The notes: generated from the sequence alone by a model not told the origin. 43,270 nt of DNA from Paenibacillus piscarius (GCF_022234545.1 NZ_JAIEUI010000035.1:1-43270), one strand, 5' to 3'. Shown: positions 33,714-41,642, numbered from the stretch's first letter. Made by a program: numbers and translations.

Positions 33714-33818
33714 TTAGCAACATCCTGTATTAGCTGAGCTTGTTTTTTTTGTTCCGCAGCCACCTAACGGGACAGCTACGCTGCTGTTGAGTTGTGCTAC
33801 CAAATCTGATAGATTCAT
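33714..33818 (-). CDS. RiPP precursor peptide, 34 aa
   Basis: ATG 33818 follows a perfect AGGAGGTGAAACAA site; TAA is 33716-33714. The leader-like part MNLSDLVAQLNSSVAVPLGG ends in a double-Gly. The putative core CGTKKTSSANTGCC has all three Cys (positions 21, 33, 34) plus Thr/Ser/Lys. A short leader, Cys-containing core, its own attenuator and downstream radical SAM enzymes all fit a thioether peptide (sactipeptide/ranthipeptide type). No sequence I know matches. The gene is too short for standard gene calling and is probably unannotated. Confidence 0.8.
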   Translation of the reverse strand: MNLSDLVAQLNSSVAVPLGGCGTKKTSSANTGCC

Positions 33819-33881
33819 TTGTTTCACCTCCTAGCTTGATATATGAGAACATCATAGCTGATAAAAAAGTAAAAAAAAACC

Positions 33882-33893
33882 TGTCAAATTATA
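33882..33893 (-). promoter_or_regulatory. probable promoter region of the RiPP operon
   Basis: The minus strand reads TATAATTTGACA at 33893-33882. TATAAT could be a -10 box. The adjacent TTGACA could be a -35 with TATCAG as its -10, 18 bases on. Both lie 65-75 bases before the precursor start in an AT-rich, T-tract sequence. Which one is used cannot be told. Confidence 0.4.
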
Positions 33894-33950
33894 CTAAAAA
33901 TATAGCTTTTAGCATGTTTTTTTATGGCTCATTTTATTGTAGAATACAAA

Positions 33951-34015
33951 ACATGGCCATCGCCCACTAGCTCTAAAAGATGACCGGGAGTAAATTCGAT
34001 TTTACAACTACCTTG
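33951..34015 (-). pseudogene. fragment of an araC-type regulator gene
   Basis: The minus strand reads QGSCKIEFTPGHLLELVGDG, matching NLTCRIEFTPGHILELVSDD of the intact AraC regulator at 24610-25524. DNA similarity by eye extends over about 60 bases. Only this piece of the gene is left, just upstream of padR. Confidence 0.7.
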
Positions 34016-34019
34016 CATT

Positions 34020-34062
34020 AAACAGTAGTCGATGGTAATCTTTGTATTAGTAACTACTGTTT
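34020..34062. promoter_or_regulatory. inverted repeat upstream of padR, possible operator
   Basis: AAACAGTAGT (34020-34029) and ACTACTGTTT (34053-34062) form perfect 10-base arms 36 bases before the PadR start, with a second small palindrome AGTACT nearby at 34070. PadR proteins usually repress their own operon through such dyads. Confidence 0.5.
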
Positions 34063-34097
34063 ATTGCACAGTACTAAATAAAGCGTGGTGATTAGGA

Positions 34098-34415
34098 TTG
34101 AATGTTCAGTTCAAGAAGGGTGTGCTGGAGCTTTGTGTGCTGGTGTTGACCTCACAGAAGGACCGGTACGGGTATGAGCTGGTGGAGCAGATCTCGCAGA
34201 AATTTGCCATTGCGGAGGGCACGATCTATCCATTGTTAAGAAGGCTGGCGGCGGACGGGTTATTCTCGACCTATTTATCCGAATCGGAGGAGGGGCCGCC
34301 CCGGAAGTACTATAAGATTACCGATGAGGGAAGGAGAGTCATGCACGACATGATTGAAGAATGGAATGCTTTTGCCATAGGGGTGCAGGAGATTATTAAG
34401 GGGGGATCGGATTGA
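34098..34415 (+). CDS. PadR-family transcriptional regulator, 105 aa
   Basis: TTG start. The winged-helix PadR core is complete: FKKGVLELCVLVLTSQKDRY, GYELVEQISQKFAIAEGTIY, PLLRRLAADGL and PPRKYYKITDEGRRVMHDMI. These dimeric regulators repress neighbouring genes and respond to small molecules or envelope stress. It overlaps the next gene by 4 bases, so it is the first gene of the five-gene operon to 38964. An inverted repeat at 34020-34062 is a candidate operator. Confidence 0.92.
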   Translation: MNVQFKKGVLELCVLVLTSQKDRYGYELVEQISQKFAIAEGTIYPLLRRLAADGLFSTYLSESEEGPPRKYYKITDEGRRVMHDMIEEWNAFAIGVQEIIKGGSD

Positions 34416-34972
34416 ATAAAGAGGCCTATCTGAATGAATTGGCACGGTATCTGAAGCTGCTTCCTCCTGAGGAATGTGCTGAGCTTATGGGGGAGTTCAA
34501 GGAGCATTTCGAGTTTGCCCGGTTAAGCGGGCGGTCTGAAGCAGAGGTGATCTCCAAGCTGGGTCATCCCCGGGTGATTGCCCGTGAACTACTGACCCAG
34601 TCGCAGATTGAGCGAGCGGACAAATCCCCAACCCTCTTAAGCGTGACGAGAGCGGTTATGGCCACCGTGAGCTTAGGATTGTTCAACTTGGTTATCGTTC
34701 TGCTGCCTTTTGTCACCTCATTAACTGTGATTGCCGCAGTATTCGTCTTAGCTATTTGCCTGCTTATTTCTCCGGTTCTGTTAATGCTTCAGTATCAGTC
34801 GGTGGCGCTGTCTATCAATAGCATCTTCCTGATGCTGGGCCTGGTCGGCGTGGGACTGCTAGTAGCCCTTGGAACATTGAAGCTCACCCGGCTGTATTAC
34901 CATCTTGTGATCCGGTACCTGAAGTATAATCTGACAGTTATTAAGAAGGATGTGGTTTCTTTTGAAAAATAG
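34412..34972 (+). CDS. DUF1700/HAAS-type membrane protein, 186 aa
   Basis: TTG start overlapping the padR stop. The N-terminal HAAS/DUF1700 segment (residues 1-65: YLNELARYLKLLPPEECAEL, GEFKEHFEFA, GHPRVIARELL) is cytosolic. It precedes three hydrophobic helices (about 78-103, 105-122, 130-158). Such proteins are co-encoded with PadR regulators and are thought to transmit or oppose PadR action at the membrane. The gene has a decayed partial copy at the left border of the RiPP region. Confidence 0.85.
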   Translation: MNKEAYLNELARYLKLLPPEECAELMGEFKEHFEFARLSGRSEAEVISKLGHPRVIARELLTQSQIERADKSPTLLSVTRAVMATVSLGLFNLVIVLLPFVTSLTVIAAVFVLAICLLISPVLLMLQYQSVALSINSIFLMLGLVGVGLLVALGTLKLTRLYYHLVIRYLKYNLTVIKKDVVSFEK

Positions 34973-35735
34973 ATCCCGGAACGTAACCAGACTTGCCCTG
35001 CTCCTGATTGCTGCCGGAGTCATTGGCAATGTAGTGCTGTATCTGTTAGGCAATTCACCCTTCAATGTGCATGAGCTATCGGTTGAACAGTCTGTCCGGA
35101 TGGACCAGACCACCAGTGTTCTTCTTCATAACGATATTGGAACGATTGATGTGGTTCCCATTCAGGGAGATGAGATCAAGACCACCTTAGGCGGGAAGAC
35201 GACCAAGGCATTAATGAAGGATTACAAGCTGGACATCACTCAGGATCAGGGGCAGATAAGGATAAAGGTTGTTCAGGACAACCGGTACCGCTTTTTTGAC
35301 ATCTATACGGAGCTTAAGCTCACGGTTGGGATTCCTGAGACCCGGCTAGACCAGCTTGAGGTGGTAACGGACTCTGGAACAATAGATGTCGGCCCCGTCC
35401 TGGCGAAGGAATACCGGGTGGTAAGCGACTCGGGGGCGATCCAGCTGGATATCGCAGAGGGGATCATCCATGCGGAGACCGATACGGGTAAAATCACCGC
35501 CTCGCTGGAGCGCATTAGTCAGGATATCCATGCCGTCTCGGATAGTGGAGATATTACCATTCGGACAGCAGAAGCACCTGAGGCACTCCGTACCGAATTC
35601 TCTGCCGATTCTGGAACGGTTCAGGTCACGCTGCCGGATTATCAGGATGGTTCTATCGGTGAGGGCGGGCCACTTGTCGAGCTGATCTCGGACACCGGCG
35701 ATCTTAAGATCGAACAGCAATCAAGCGCAGATTAG
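34962..35735 (+). CDS. DUF4097-family beta-repeat protein, 257 aa
   Basis: TTG start at 34962 (MKNRSRNVTRLALLLIAAGV) is preferred over ATG 34950, because the ribosome site AAGGA lies 11 bases before it. One N-terminal transmembrane helix is followed by an outward-facing beta helix built from repeats such as VVTDSGTIDVGPV, VVSDSGAIQLDI, AETDTGKITASL and AVSDSGDITIRT. The repeated [TS]DSG[TA]I pattern defines DUF4097. It usually goes with PadR and DUF1700 and takes part in envelope stress signalling. It overlaps the DUF1700 gene end. Confidence 0.88.
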   Translation: MKNRSRNVTRLALLLIAAGVIGNVVLYLLGNSPFNVHELSVEQSVRMDQTTSVLLHNDIGTIDVVPIQGDEIKTTLGGKTTKALMKDYKLDITQDQGQIRIKVVQDNRYRFFDIYTELKLTVGIPETRLDQLEVVTDSGTIDVGPVLAKEYRVVSDSGAIQLDIAEGIIHAETDTGKITASLERISQDIHAVSDSGDITIRTAEAPEALRTEFSADSGTVQVTLPDYQDGSIGEGGPLVELISDTGDLKIEQQSSAD

Positions 35736-35772
35736 GAAGAGGAATACGATTGATTCTAGGAGGCGGCCTTAT

Positions 35773-36549
35773 ATGATAACACAGATTCCCGGCAAGGAAG
35801 TCTTAATCCAGACTGTTGATCTATGCAAAGTGTACTCCTCAGGCAATGAGCAATTTCCCGCCGCCAAAAGCATTAATCTCGAAGTATACCAAGGTGACTT
35901 TACAGTGATTATGGGCAGCTCGGGCTCGGGGAAATCTACGCTGCTCTATCTCCTCAGCGGTCTGGACGGGATCACCTCCGGTGAAGTGATGTTCAAGGGA
36001 CAGCGGATCGATACATACACAGAGAAGGAGCTTACGGATTTCCGGTCCACCAAAATCGGCTATGTGTATCAATCGATCAATCTCGTTCCCGATTTCACCT
36101 TGCTGGAGAATGTGGCTTTCCCGGGGTACGTGGCTGGCCGCAGCGCAAGCGAGGTGAACGGGCAGGCATTAAGCCTGCTGCACCAGATGGGGATCGGAGC
36201 TCAAGCCGGACGCCTGCCATCCCAGGTATCTGGAGGACAGCAGCAGAGAGCGGCGATCGCCAGAGCGCTCATTAATTCGCCGGAGGTGATCTTTGCGGAT
36301 GAGCCTACAGGGGCATTAAGCCAGGAGCAGGGCGCTGTGATTCTGGATCTGTTGACGGAGATGAATCAGAATCATCAATCGATCGTTATGGTAACGCATG
36401 ATATCCAGGCTGCGTGCAGAGCGGACCGGCTCATCCTGGTCAAAGACGGCACCATCGATGGAATTCTGGAAATGGGAAAATTTTCACCGGATCAGCTGAA
36501 AGCGAGAGAAAACCAAATTTTCATGTTCATGTCAGGGGAGGGGAGGTAG
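35773..36549 (+). CDS. ABC transporter ATPase, MacB/LolD type, 258 aa
   Basis: AGGAGG site and ATG start. Walker A GSSGSGKSTLL, Q-loop YQSINLV, signature VSGGQQQR, Walker B VIFADEPTGAL and H-loop VTHD are all present. The YKVYSSGNE-like start and SGxExFKG region are those of the ATPases that pair with FtsX/MacB permeases. The permease starts 3 bases downstream. Such pairs act in export of, or defence against, antimicrobial peptides and in envelope stress. Confidence 0.93.
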   Translation: MITQIPGKEVLIQTVDLCKVYSSGNEQFPAAKSINLEVYQGDFTVIMGSSGSGKSTLLYLLSGLDGITSGEVMFKGQRIDTYTEKELTDFRSTKIGYVYQSINLVPDFTLLENVAFPGYVAGRSASEVNGQALSLLHQMGIGAQAGRLPSQVSGGQQQRAAIARALINSPEVIFADEPTGALSQEQGAVILDLLTEMNQNHQSIVMVTHDIQAACRADRLILVKDGTIDGILEMGKFSPDQLKARENQIFMFMSGEGR

Positions 36550-36552
36550 CGG

Positions 36553-38964
36553 ATGTATGCGGTATGGAAGCTATGCTGGACGAACCTGAAGCATAAAAAA
36601 GTGCAAAACAGCTTCATTGCAATTATCATCATGCTGGCAGCTCTGCTCCTCTCAACCGCCGTGTCCGTTCTGAACAACACCAACCGGATGTATGAGAGTG
36701 TTCATGACCAGTCCCGTGGCGCGCATCAAATATTGCAGCTGGAGAATGGCATCCATGATCCGGTTCAGGTACATACATGGTGGAAGGAGCAGTCAGGGGT
36801 AACGGTCTCCGATCTGATGCGCTACCGCTATCTGTCCAGCATGTCGCATGCTGGAGAAGAGATCCCGAATGTGGACTTGTTCATGATGGATACGCCCGAA
36901 GGGCCTTTTCCCGTGGACCGGCTGCAGTTCGTGGAAGGAGCAGAGCAGAGCTCACCGGAAGCAGGAACTGTCTGGATTCCCACCTCGCTGGCGTATCCCA
37001 ATGATATTCATGTGGGCGATTCGGTTGAATTCAAAACGGATGAAGGGGGCATCCAGCTAAAGGTTGCGGGCATCGTTGTGGATATCTCTTACTGTTCGCC
37101 TTTTGCGACGAGCGGGAGAATCTGGCTGAATCCTGAGGATTATAACAAGCATATGGCCCTGCTGCCTGGCGGCGATAAGTATATGACCGGACTAAGGTTC
37201 GAGGATTACAGCCAACATAGGGCCTACTGGGATAGATTCGAGCAGTCTCTCGGAACCCCTTATCTGGAGTCTGTCAAAGACTTCGAGAGCTTGTCTTCCT
37301 ATTATATGATAGCGAATCAGGTGATCAGCTTCGTGATGATTTTTCTGGCTGTCGTCATGGTCTGTGTGGCCTTGTACACCTTGGGATTCACAATTGCCGA
37401 TGCCATCCTCTCTAACTACCGGACAATCGGGATCATCAAATCTGTCGGATTATCTTCCCGCAAAGTCATTATGGCCTATGTTGCCCAATATACCTTCCTG
37501 GCACTCATATCGGTTATTCCGGGGATCATAGTTAGCAATCTTCTCTCCGGTACCATTGTTGCCAGTTCCATGGCTTATCTCAATACAGGAACATCCGGGA
37601 TGAGCGATTTATTCTCAGGTACAGGCCTGTGGACTGGTGCGGCTGTTGTTGCGGTTATTCTGCTCTCGGCCCTGCTATTTGCGAATAAGGCGCGTCATGT
37701 GGAGCCGGCCCAAGCCGTTCGTTATGGCATGTCCGAGAAGGAGTACTCCCGCCAATCCGGGGGTAAGGGAACATGGAAAAGAAAGCTCCTGCAGCTGGGC
37801 GCTCTTCCCACCTCGATGATTATCGGGCTAAGAAGCGTCACCAAGAATATCCGGGGCTCGCTGCTAATTGTGCTGATCTCGGCGTTGTCCACCGCTGTGC
37901 TTGTCTTCGGATTCCTGTTCGTATACAGCATTGCTTCCATCCATGGCACCATTGCCAAGTGGGGGTATGATTCGGCGGATCTGTCCATAAGAATCGATAA
38001 TCCGGCCCAAATGACTTTTGCACAGCTGCAAGAAGAAGTCCTCTCTGACCCAAGGGTGATGAATTACTCGCGGTACGGGGATGCCAATGCGGTGGTGCCG
38101 GTTCCTAAGAAGGATGGGGCTGCTGTGAAACAGGATACGATGGGGATCTTGCTGACGGTGGCGGACGGGAACTATGATGAGATAGGCTATGAGAATGTGG
38201 ACGGCCGTAACCCGGTGTCTGCCAATGAAATCTCGGTGGGTGTGAATGTCGCCAGAACGCTGGGCATCCAAGCAGGGGATACTATGGACATATATATTGA
38301 AGGGACTAAGCATACGCTGACCGTCACCGGAATCTACCAGGCGATCGCGAACATGTCCAACACGGGGCGCATTACCGCTGACGTTATCAGAACGAGTAAT
38401 CCGGATTATGGGAGTACGATGAACACCACTTTCATGAATCTGAATGAGGGCACTTCAACCGATTCATTCGTGAAGGAGTTGCAAGAGCGGTACGGCAGTG
38501 TACTCGGGATCGCCAGTCAGGCATCGCTGGTGGATGAGGTATTCTCCCAGGCGGTCAAAATCATCGTGCTGCCAGTGTCCGTTATGGCGCTGTTGTTCAT
38601 CGTCATTACGTTCGTGATCATCTACAGCATCTGCCGGATTAACATGAAGAAAGAGAGCCGCACCTACGGCATCTACAAATCCATCGGCATGACCTCCCGC
38701 CAGATCCGTCTATCGGAAACCACCGGAATCCTGGTCGTATCAGGGATCGGTGCCCTGGTAGGAATTCCTCTAGGTTTATTAGGTCTGCCTCCGCTGCTTA
38801 ACGTGATCCTGTCGGATTACGGGATTGTTAAAGTTCCGCTGATTATGAACGGGGGAGGGATCACTGCGATGATTCCCCTGAGTGTCATTGCCGCAGGATT
38901 GGGTTGCTGGGCAGCATCCAAGTCTATACAGAGTGCGTCACCCAGGGTATTGGTGGTGGATTGA
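36553..38964 (+). CDS. FtsX-like permease, 803 aa
   Basis: Start behind GGGGAGGTAGCGG. The protein has an N-terminal helix (about 17-38) and a large extracytoplasmic domain. Two FtsX units follow, each with three or four helices: first about 255-380, where VSFVMIFLAVVMVCVALYTL opens it, and second about 680-800, where VLPVSVMALLFIVITFVIIY opens it. A second extracytoplasmic domain lies between. Motifs such as RTIGIIKSVGLSSRKVI and RTYGIYKSIGMTSRQIR mark the coupling helices to the ATPase. It is the last gene of the PadR operon. A role in peptide resistance next to a RiPP cluster is possible. Confidence 0.92.
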   Translation: MYAVWKLCWTNLKHKKVQNSFIAIIIMLAALLLSTAVSVLNNTNRMYESVHDQSRGAHQILQLENGIHDPVQVHTWWKEQSGVTVSDLMRYRYLSSMSHAGEEIPNVDLFMMDTPEGPFPVDRLQFVEGAEQSSPEAGTVWIPTSLAYPNDIHVGDSVEFKTDEGGIQLKVAGIVVDISYCSPFATSGRIWLNPEDYNKHMALLPGGDKYMTGLRFEDYSQHRAYWDRFEQSLGTPYLESVKDFESLSSYYMIANQVISFVMIFLAVVMVCVALYTLGFTIADAILSNYRTIGIIKSVGLSSRKVIMAYVAQYTFLALISVIPGIIVSNLLSGTIVASSMAYLNTGTSGMSDLFSGTGLWTGAAVVAVILLSALLFANKARHVEPAQAVRYGMSEKEYSRQSGGKGTWKRKLLQLGALPTSMIIGLRSVTKNIRGSLLIVLISALSTAVLVFGFLFVYSIASIHGTIAKWGYDSADLSIRIDNPAQMTFAQLQEEVLSDPRVMNYSRYGDANAVVPVPKKDGAAVKQDTMGILLTVADGNYDEIGYENVDGRNPVSANEISVGVNVARTLGIQAGDTMDIYIEGTKHTLTVTGIYQAIANMSNTGRITADVIRTSNPDYGSTMNTTFMNLNEGTSTDSFVKELQERYGSVLGIASQASLVDEVFSQAVKIIVLPVSVMALLFIVITFVIIYSICRINMKKESRTYGIYKSIGMTSRQIRLSETTGILVVSGIGALVGIPLGLLGLPPLLNVILSDYGIVKVPLIMNGGGITAMIPLSVIAAGLGCWAASKSIQSASPRVLVVD

Positions 38965-38970
38965 TGGGGG

Positions 38971-39354
38971 TTAGGGAGCGACGACCTCTACTTTAATTCG
39001 ATCGGGGTCTTCAAAAAATAGAGCATAATAATGGTCCCCGCCTGCAAAAGGATGCCTATCCTCGTAAAGAATATGCATACCCTTATCTCGCACCATTGTA
39101 GTCAGTTCATCTACTTGCTCTCTTGAATTTGCATGGAATGCCAGATGATTCAATCCAATCTGAGAGCGATGGTAAGAGACATCCACGTATTTTTCTTTGG
39201 TTTGAACGAGGACCAGGTAGGCGTTCCCTGATTTCCAACTGTTCCCTTCTTCCCATTGCTGATATTGCGTGTAACCAAGCTCTGACAGAAACCATCCCCA
39301 GAACTCCGCCGAACGTCTAAGGTTGGAAACGTTAATTTCGATATGATGTATCAA
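38971..39354 (-). CDS. VOC-family (glyoxalase/bleomycin-resistance fold) protein, 127 aa
   Basis: The paired beta-alpha-beta-beta-beta units are visible: MIHHIEINVSNLRRSAEFW, LGYTQYQQWEE and LVLVQTKE, then GLNHLAFHANSREQVDELT, HYYALFFEDPDRIKVEV. Metal-binding candidates are His4, His75 and Glu near 124. VOC enzymes are diverse (glyoxalase, dioxygenase, resistance proteins), so no substrate can be given. It converges on the FtsX gene and is transcribed alone. Confidence 0.88.
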   Translation of the reverse strand: MIHHIEINVSNLRRSAEFWGWFLSELGYTQYQQWEEGNSWKSGNAYLVLVQTKEKYVDVSYHRSQIGLNHLAFHANSREQVDELTTMVRDKGMHILYEDRHPFAGGDHYYALFFEDPDRIKVEVVAP

Positions 39355-39416
39355 TGAAATGAACCTCCTTGTTAGTTATCTAATTTATTTTAACATGAGG
39401 ATGGGAAAACAAGAAA

Positions 39417-39446
39417 AGCCCGTCGACCTTAACGGGGCGGCGGGCT
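39417..39446 (-). terminator. terminator for the 180-aa gene
   Basis: Minus-strand AGCCCG...CGGGCT hairpin with inner GC-rich loop, followed by TTTTCTTG. Confidence 0.55.
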
Positions 39447-39451
39447 ATTGG

Positions 39452-39994
39452 TTAAAGTCTTACGACACTGGCCTCGTCATTCGGCAGAGAATGATTTAAG
39501 CCTTGGCAGAAGTCCTTCATACCAAATGCAAAAGTATCTTGAAAAGTTACAGCTGACAACTCACCATGAGTATCTATAAAGTTAAATATCATATAGTGAT
39601 TAGTTTTCTTTTTATTTCCTATTCCGGACATTCCACCGACAATTGTTCCTAACCCAGGTACAAGTAATGTTCCAATCATTGCACGTCCCACAACGCTTTT
39701 GCTTTTATCGATCAATTCTTGCATACTTTTAACTTCAGCGGCTCTGAATTGCGTCAGATATATTTCAAATCTTTGTCTGCTTGAATCAATAAGCACACGA
39801 TCAGAAAATCTAAAAATTTTGCACTCGACACTTCCAATGCCAAGTCCCTCCACATGTGATGCGAATACCCCCTGTAACGCTCCCATGCTTTTGGTTTGTT
39901 CTTTTAGCTCATTTCCTTGTTTAATTCCTTTTTTTGCTGCAAAAACAATACCGATAATGAGCACTACAATAAATCCCCAAATAAATAACATCAT
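39452..39994 (-). CDS. membrane-anchored hypothetical protein, 180 aa
   Basis: One N-terminal helix (residues 3-20) precedes a cytosolic or extracellular domain. A small beta-rich part (VECKIFRFSDRVLIDSSRQR, FEIYLTQFRAAEVKSM) looks like a PH-type fold. A Gly-rich hydrophobic hairpin (GRAMIGTLLVPGLGTIVGGM) is followed by a basic GNKKK and a strand-rich end. No family recognised. It lies in a group of small accessory genes on the same strand (to 40757). Confidence 0.6.
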   Translation of the reverse strand: MMLFIWGFIVVLIIGIVFAAKKGIKQGNELKEQTKSMGALQGVFASHVEGLGIGSVECKIFRFSDRVLIDSSRQRFEIYLTQFRAAEVKSMQELIDKSKSVVGRAMIGTLLVPGLGTIVGGMSGIGNKKKTNHYMIFNFIDTHGELSAVTFQDTFAFGMKDFCQGLNHSLPNDEASVVRL

Positions 39995-40022
39995 TATGAA
40001 TAGCCCCTTATTCTGATAATAA

Positions 40023-40406
40023 TCAGAAAAAAATAGTCTTTTGCGAAAAATATTTATAATCCTTCATTTCATCATATTCCCACGGAAAAAGCCTGTTAAT
40101 TGACAATGCAGTTTGTTCCCAGTCATCCTTAGCACATTCCGAAATTCTAACTTGAATACAATCTTTAATGGCTTTTAAGTTAAATTCAGGAACTACCACA
40201 AAACCTCGACAAATTATAAATGGTTTGGTACTAAGAAAATCCGCAATTCCTTGAGCCGTCCCAACTGTAGCATAGAATTGATCAGCACCATAGACGTCTG
40301 CAGGACCAATGTCTAAAACTAAGGATACGCAAAAATCTCCGTTCACATCTCCTTCAGCAAAAACATGAACATCCTTTAGTTCTGGTGTCACTGCCATCAT
40401 AAACAC
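40023..40406 (-). CDS. Imm8-like immunity protein, 127 aa
   Basis: The layout matches Imm8-family immunity proteins: a starting beta segment, VSLVLDIGPADVYGADQFYA with TVGTAQGIADFL, a Gly-rich turn with RGFVVVPEFNLKAIKDCIQV, and a WEQTALSINRLFPWEYDEMK end with conserved Trp residues. Imm8 proteins neutralise toxin domains of contact-dependent or polymorphic toxins. No toxin gene is next to it here, so it may be an orphan that protects against toxins of sister cells. Start at ATG 40406, or one of the next in-frame ATGs, behind AGAGGTG. It lies 3 bases from the next gene upstream (40410), so they are co-transcribed. Confidence 0.65.
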   Translation of the reverse strand: MFMMAVTPELKDVHVFAEGDVNGDFCVSLVLDIGPADVYGADQFYATVGTAQGIADFLSTKPFIICRGFVVVPEFNLKAIKDCIQVRISECAKDDWEQTALSINRLFPWEYDEMKDYKYFSQKTIFF

Positions 40407-40409
40407 CTC

Positions 40410-40757
40410 TCAATCACAAACTGAACTTGGCTCTGTATAGACGGTAGGGTAGATATCCATTAATTCGCTCTCCATCTTGCAGGCCTTAGCTATCATATCG
40501 TCTAACTCGCTTGCTGCAAAATCCTCATCAATGATAGATTCCATTAGGTTGGTGTATTCCTCTGCTAAATCCTTATCCTCGTTTATTTGCTTAACTGTAT
40601 CTTCGTAGTCAGACAACGACTTCTCTAACCGATCTCCAATATGGAGCAGGTCTTGACGATCACGTTCCTTTTTCGCATCATACAGAATTTTTCCGCCAAT
40701 GCTGCCACCAATCAATAAGACCAGCACAAGTAGTACCCACCATTTTTTACTATTCAT
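40410..40757 (-). CDS. small membrane-anchored helical protein, 115 aa
   Basis: An N-terminal membrane helix (residues 5-22, WWVLLVLVLLIGGSIGGKIL) is followed by an acidic, helical domain (RLEKSLSDYEDTVKQINEDK, LMESIIDEDFAASELDDMIA). Start at ATG behind AGGGGAG. No family recognised. It is the first gene of a two-gene unit with the Imm8-like gene. A decayed copy of about 180 bases lies at 41216-41395, so the gene was duplicated and one copy died. Confidence 0.65.
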   Translation of the reverse strand: MNSKKWWVLLVLVLLIGGSIGGKILYDAKKERDRQDLLHIGDRLEKSLSDYEDTVKQINEDKDLAEEYTNLMESIIDEDFAASELDDMIAKACKMESELMDIYPTVYTEPSSVCD

Positions 40758-40874
40758 AGCTCCCCTAAATATATGTAATTAACCAAAATCATTCTATCAG
40801 AATGTGGTAATATTTACTATAGGATTAAATAAACATTAGTATATAGTGTGGGCAACAAGTAAAAGGAGAGTGTA

Positions 40875-41151
40875 ATGTCAAAAAAACATAAAATTCATGT
40901 TATCGATACTTTTCATTTTAGTATTCATTATCTTTATTCGTAGTATGAAAAGTACTGCTGCTATTGTTCAAATTGCAGAGATAGATAAACAAAACATTAC
41001 TGTAACCATGAAATGGGGAGAAATGACAAATATAAAAGTCCCCTCTAAATTTGACACTAGCGAATTGAATAAAACATCTCATTATTTAGTAGTTTTTAAA
41101 TCTAATATTCTTCAGGGAAATAGATTGGAGAAAATAGAGGAATCGAAGTGA
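40875..41151 (+). pseudogene. small membrane protein, start region frameshifted at a poly-A run
   Basis: The best ribosome site (AAAGGAGAGTG) precedes ATG 40875, but that reading stops after 22 codons. With six instead of seven A at 40880-40886 it would read MSKNIKFMLSILFILVFIIF and continue to KIEESK at 41151 (about 91 residues, one helix and a basic soluble part with WGEMTNIKVPSKFDTSELNK). As written, only an internal ATG at 40897 without a good site opens the frame. A homopolymer indel, either in the genome or as sequencing error, is the simplest reason. Confidence 0.55.
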
Positions 41152-41215
41152 AAATTCGTAGGTAAAAAAATAACATAGCATAGATAAAGGGATGATAAAA
41201 TGTACACTTTTACAG

Positions 41216-41395
41216 CAATACTCCATCAATGATAGATTCCATTAGATTGGTGTATTCCTATGCAATATGGAGCAGGTCTTAACGATCAGGTTCCTTTTTC
41301 GCATCATACATAATGTTTCCGTTAATGCTGCTACCAACTAATAAGACCACCACAAGTAGTCCCCCCATTTTTACTATTCATAGTTCCCTCTAAAT
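41216..41395 (-). pseudogene. decayed copy of the 115-aa membrane protein gene
   Basis: Blocks such as CATCAATGATAGATTCCATTA, GGTGTATTCCT, CAATATGGAGCAGGTCTT, TTCCTTTTTCGCATCATACA, AATAAGACCA and ACTATTCATAG match the 40410-40757 gene, in the same order, with an internal deletion of about 80 bases. It is inactive. The remaining 41396-41642 hold no other gene I can support. Confidence 0.8.
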
Positions 41396-41642
41396 ATTGT
41401 GATTTTTAAGTGATATTCTTTCAAAATAAGGTAAAATTCACCTATTGATTATGTGAACTTAGAGAATATTAGTTTAGATACTTATGTTAAGATGAGGAAT
41501 TAAGTCTTAACTGAAGTTTAAAACAGAAATATTGAATAAATTTTTATAATTGGATAATTAAAGAAAAATAGGCCCGTGGGCCCATTGTTTTAAGCCCTTC
41601 TTTTTATAATAATTGGTATCATAAACCATTAGGAGGAAAGAA

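Noticed and set aside
33714..33818. Lanthipeptide precursor
   Set aside because: No LanB/LanC/LanM-type gene nearby; two radical SAM enzymes point elsewhere.
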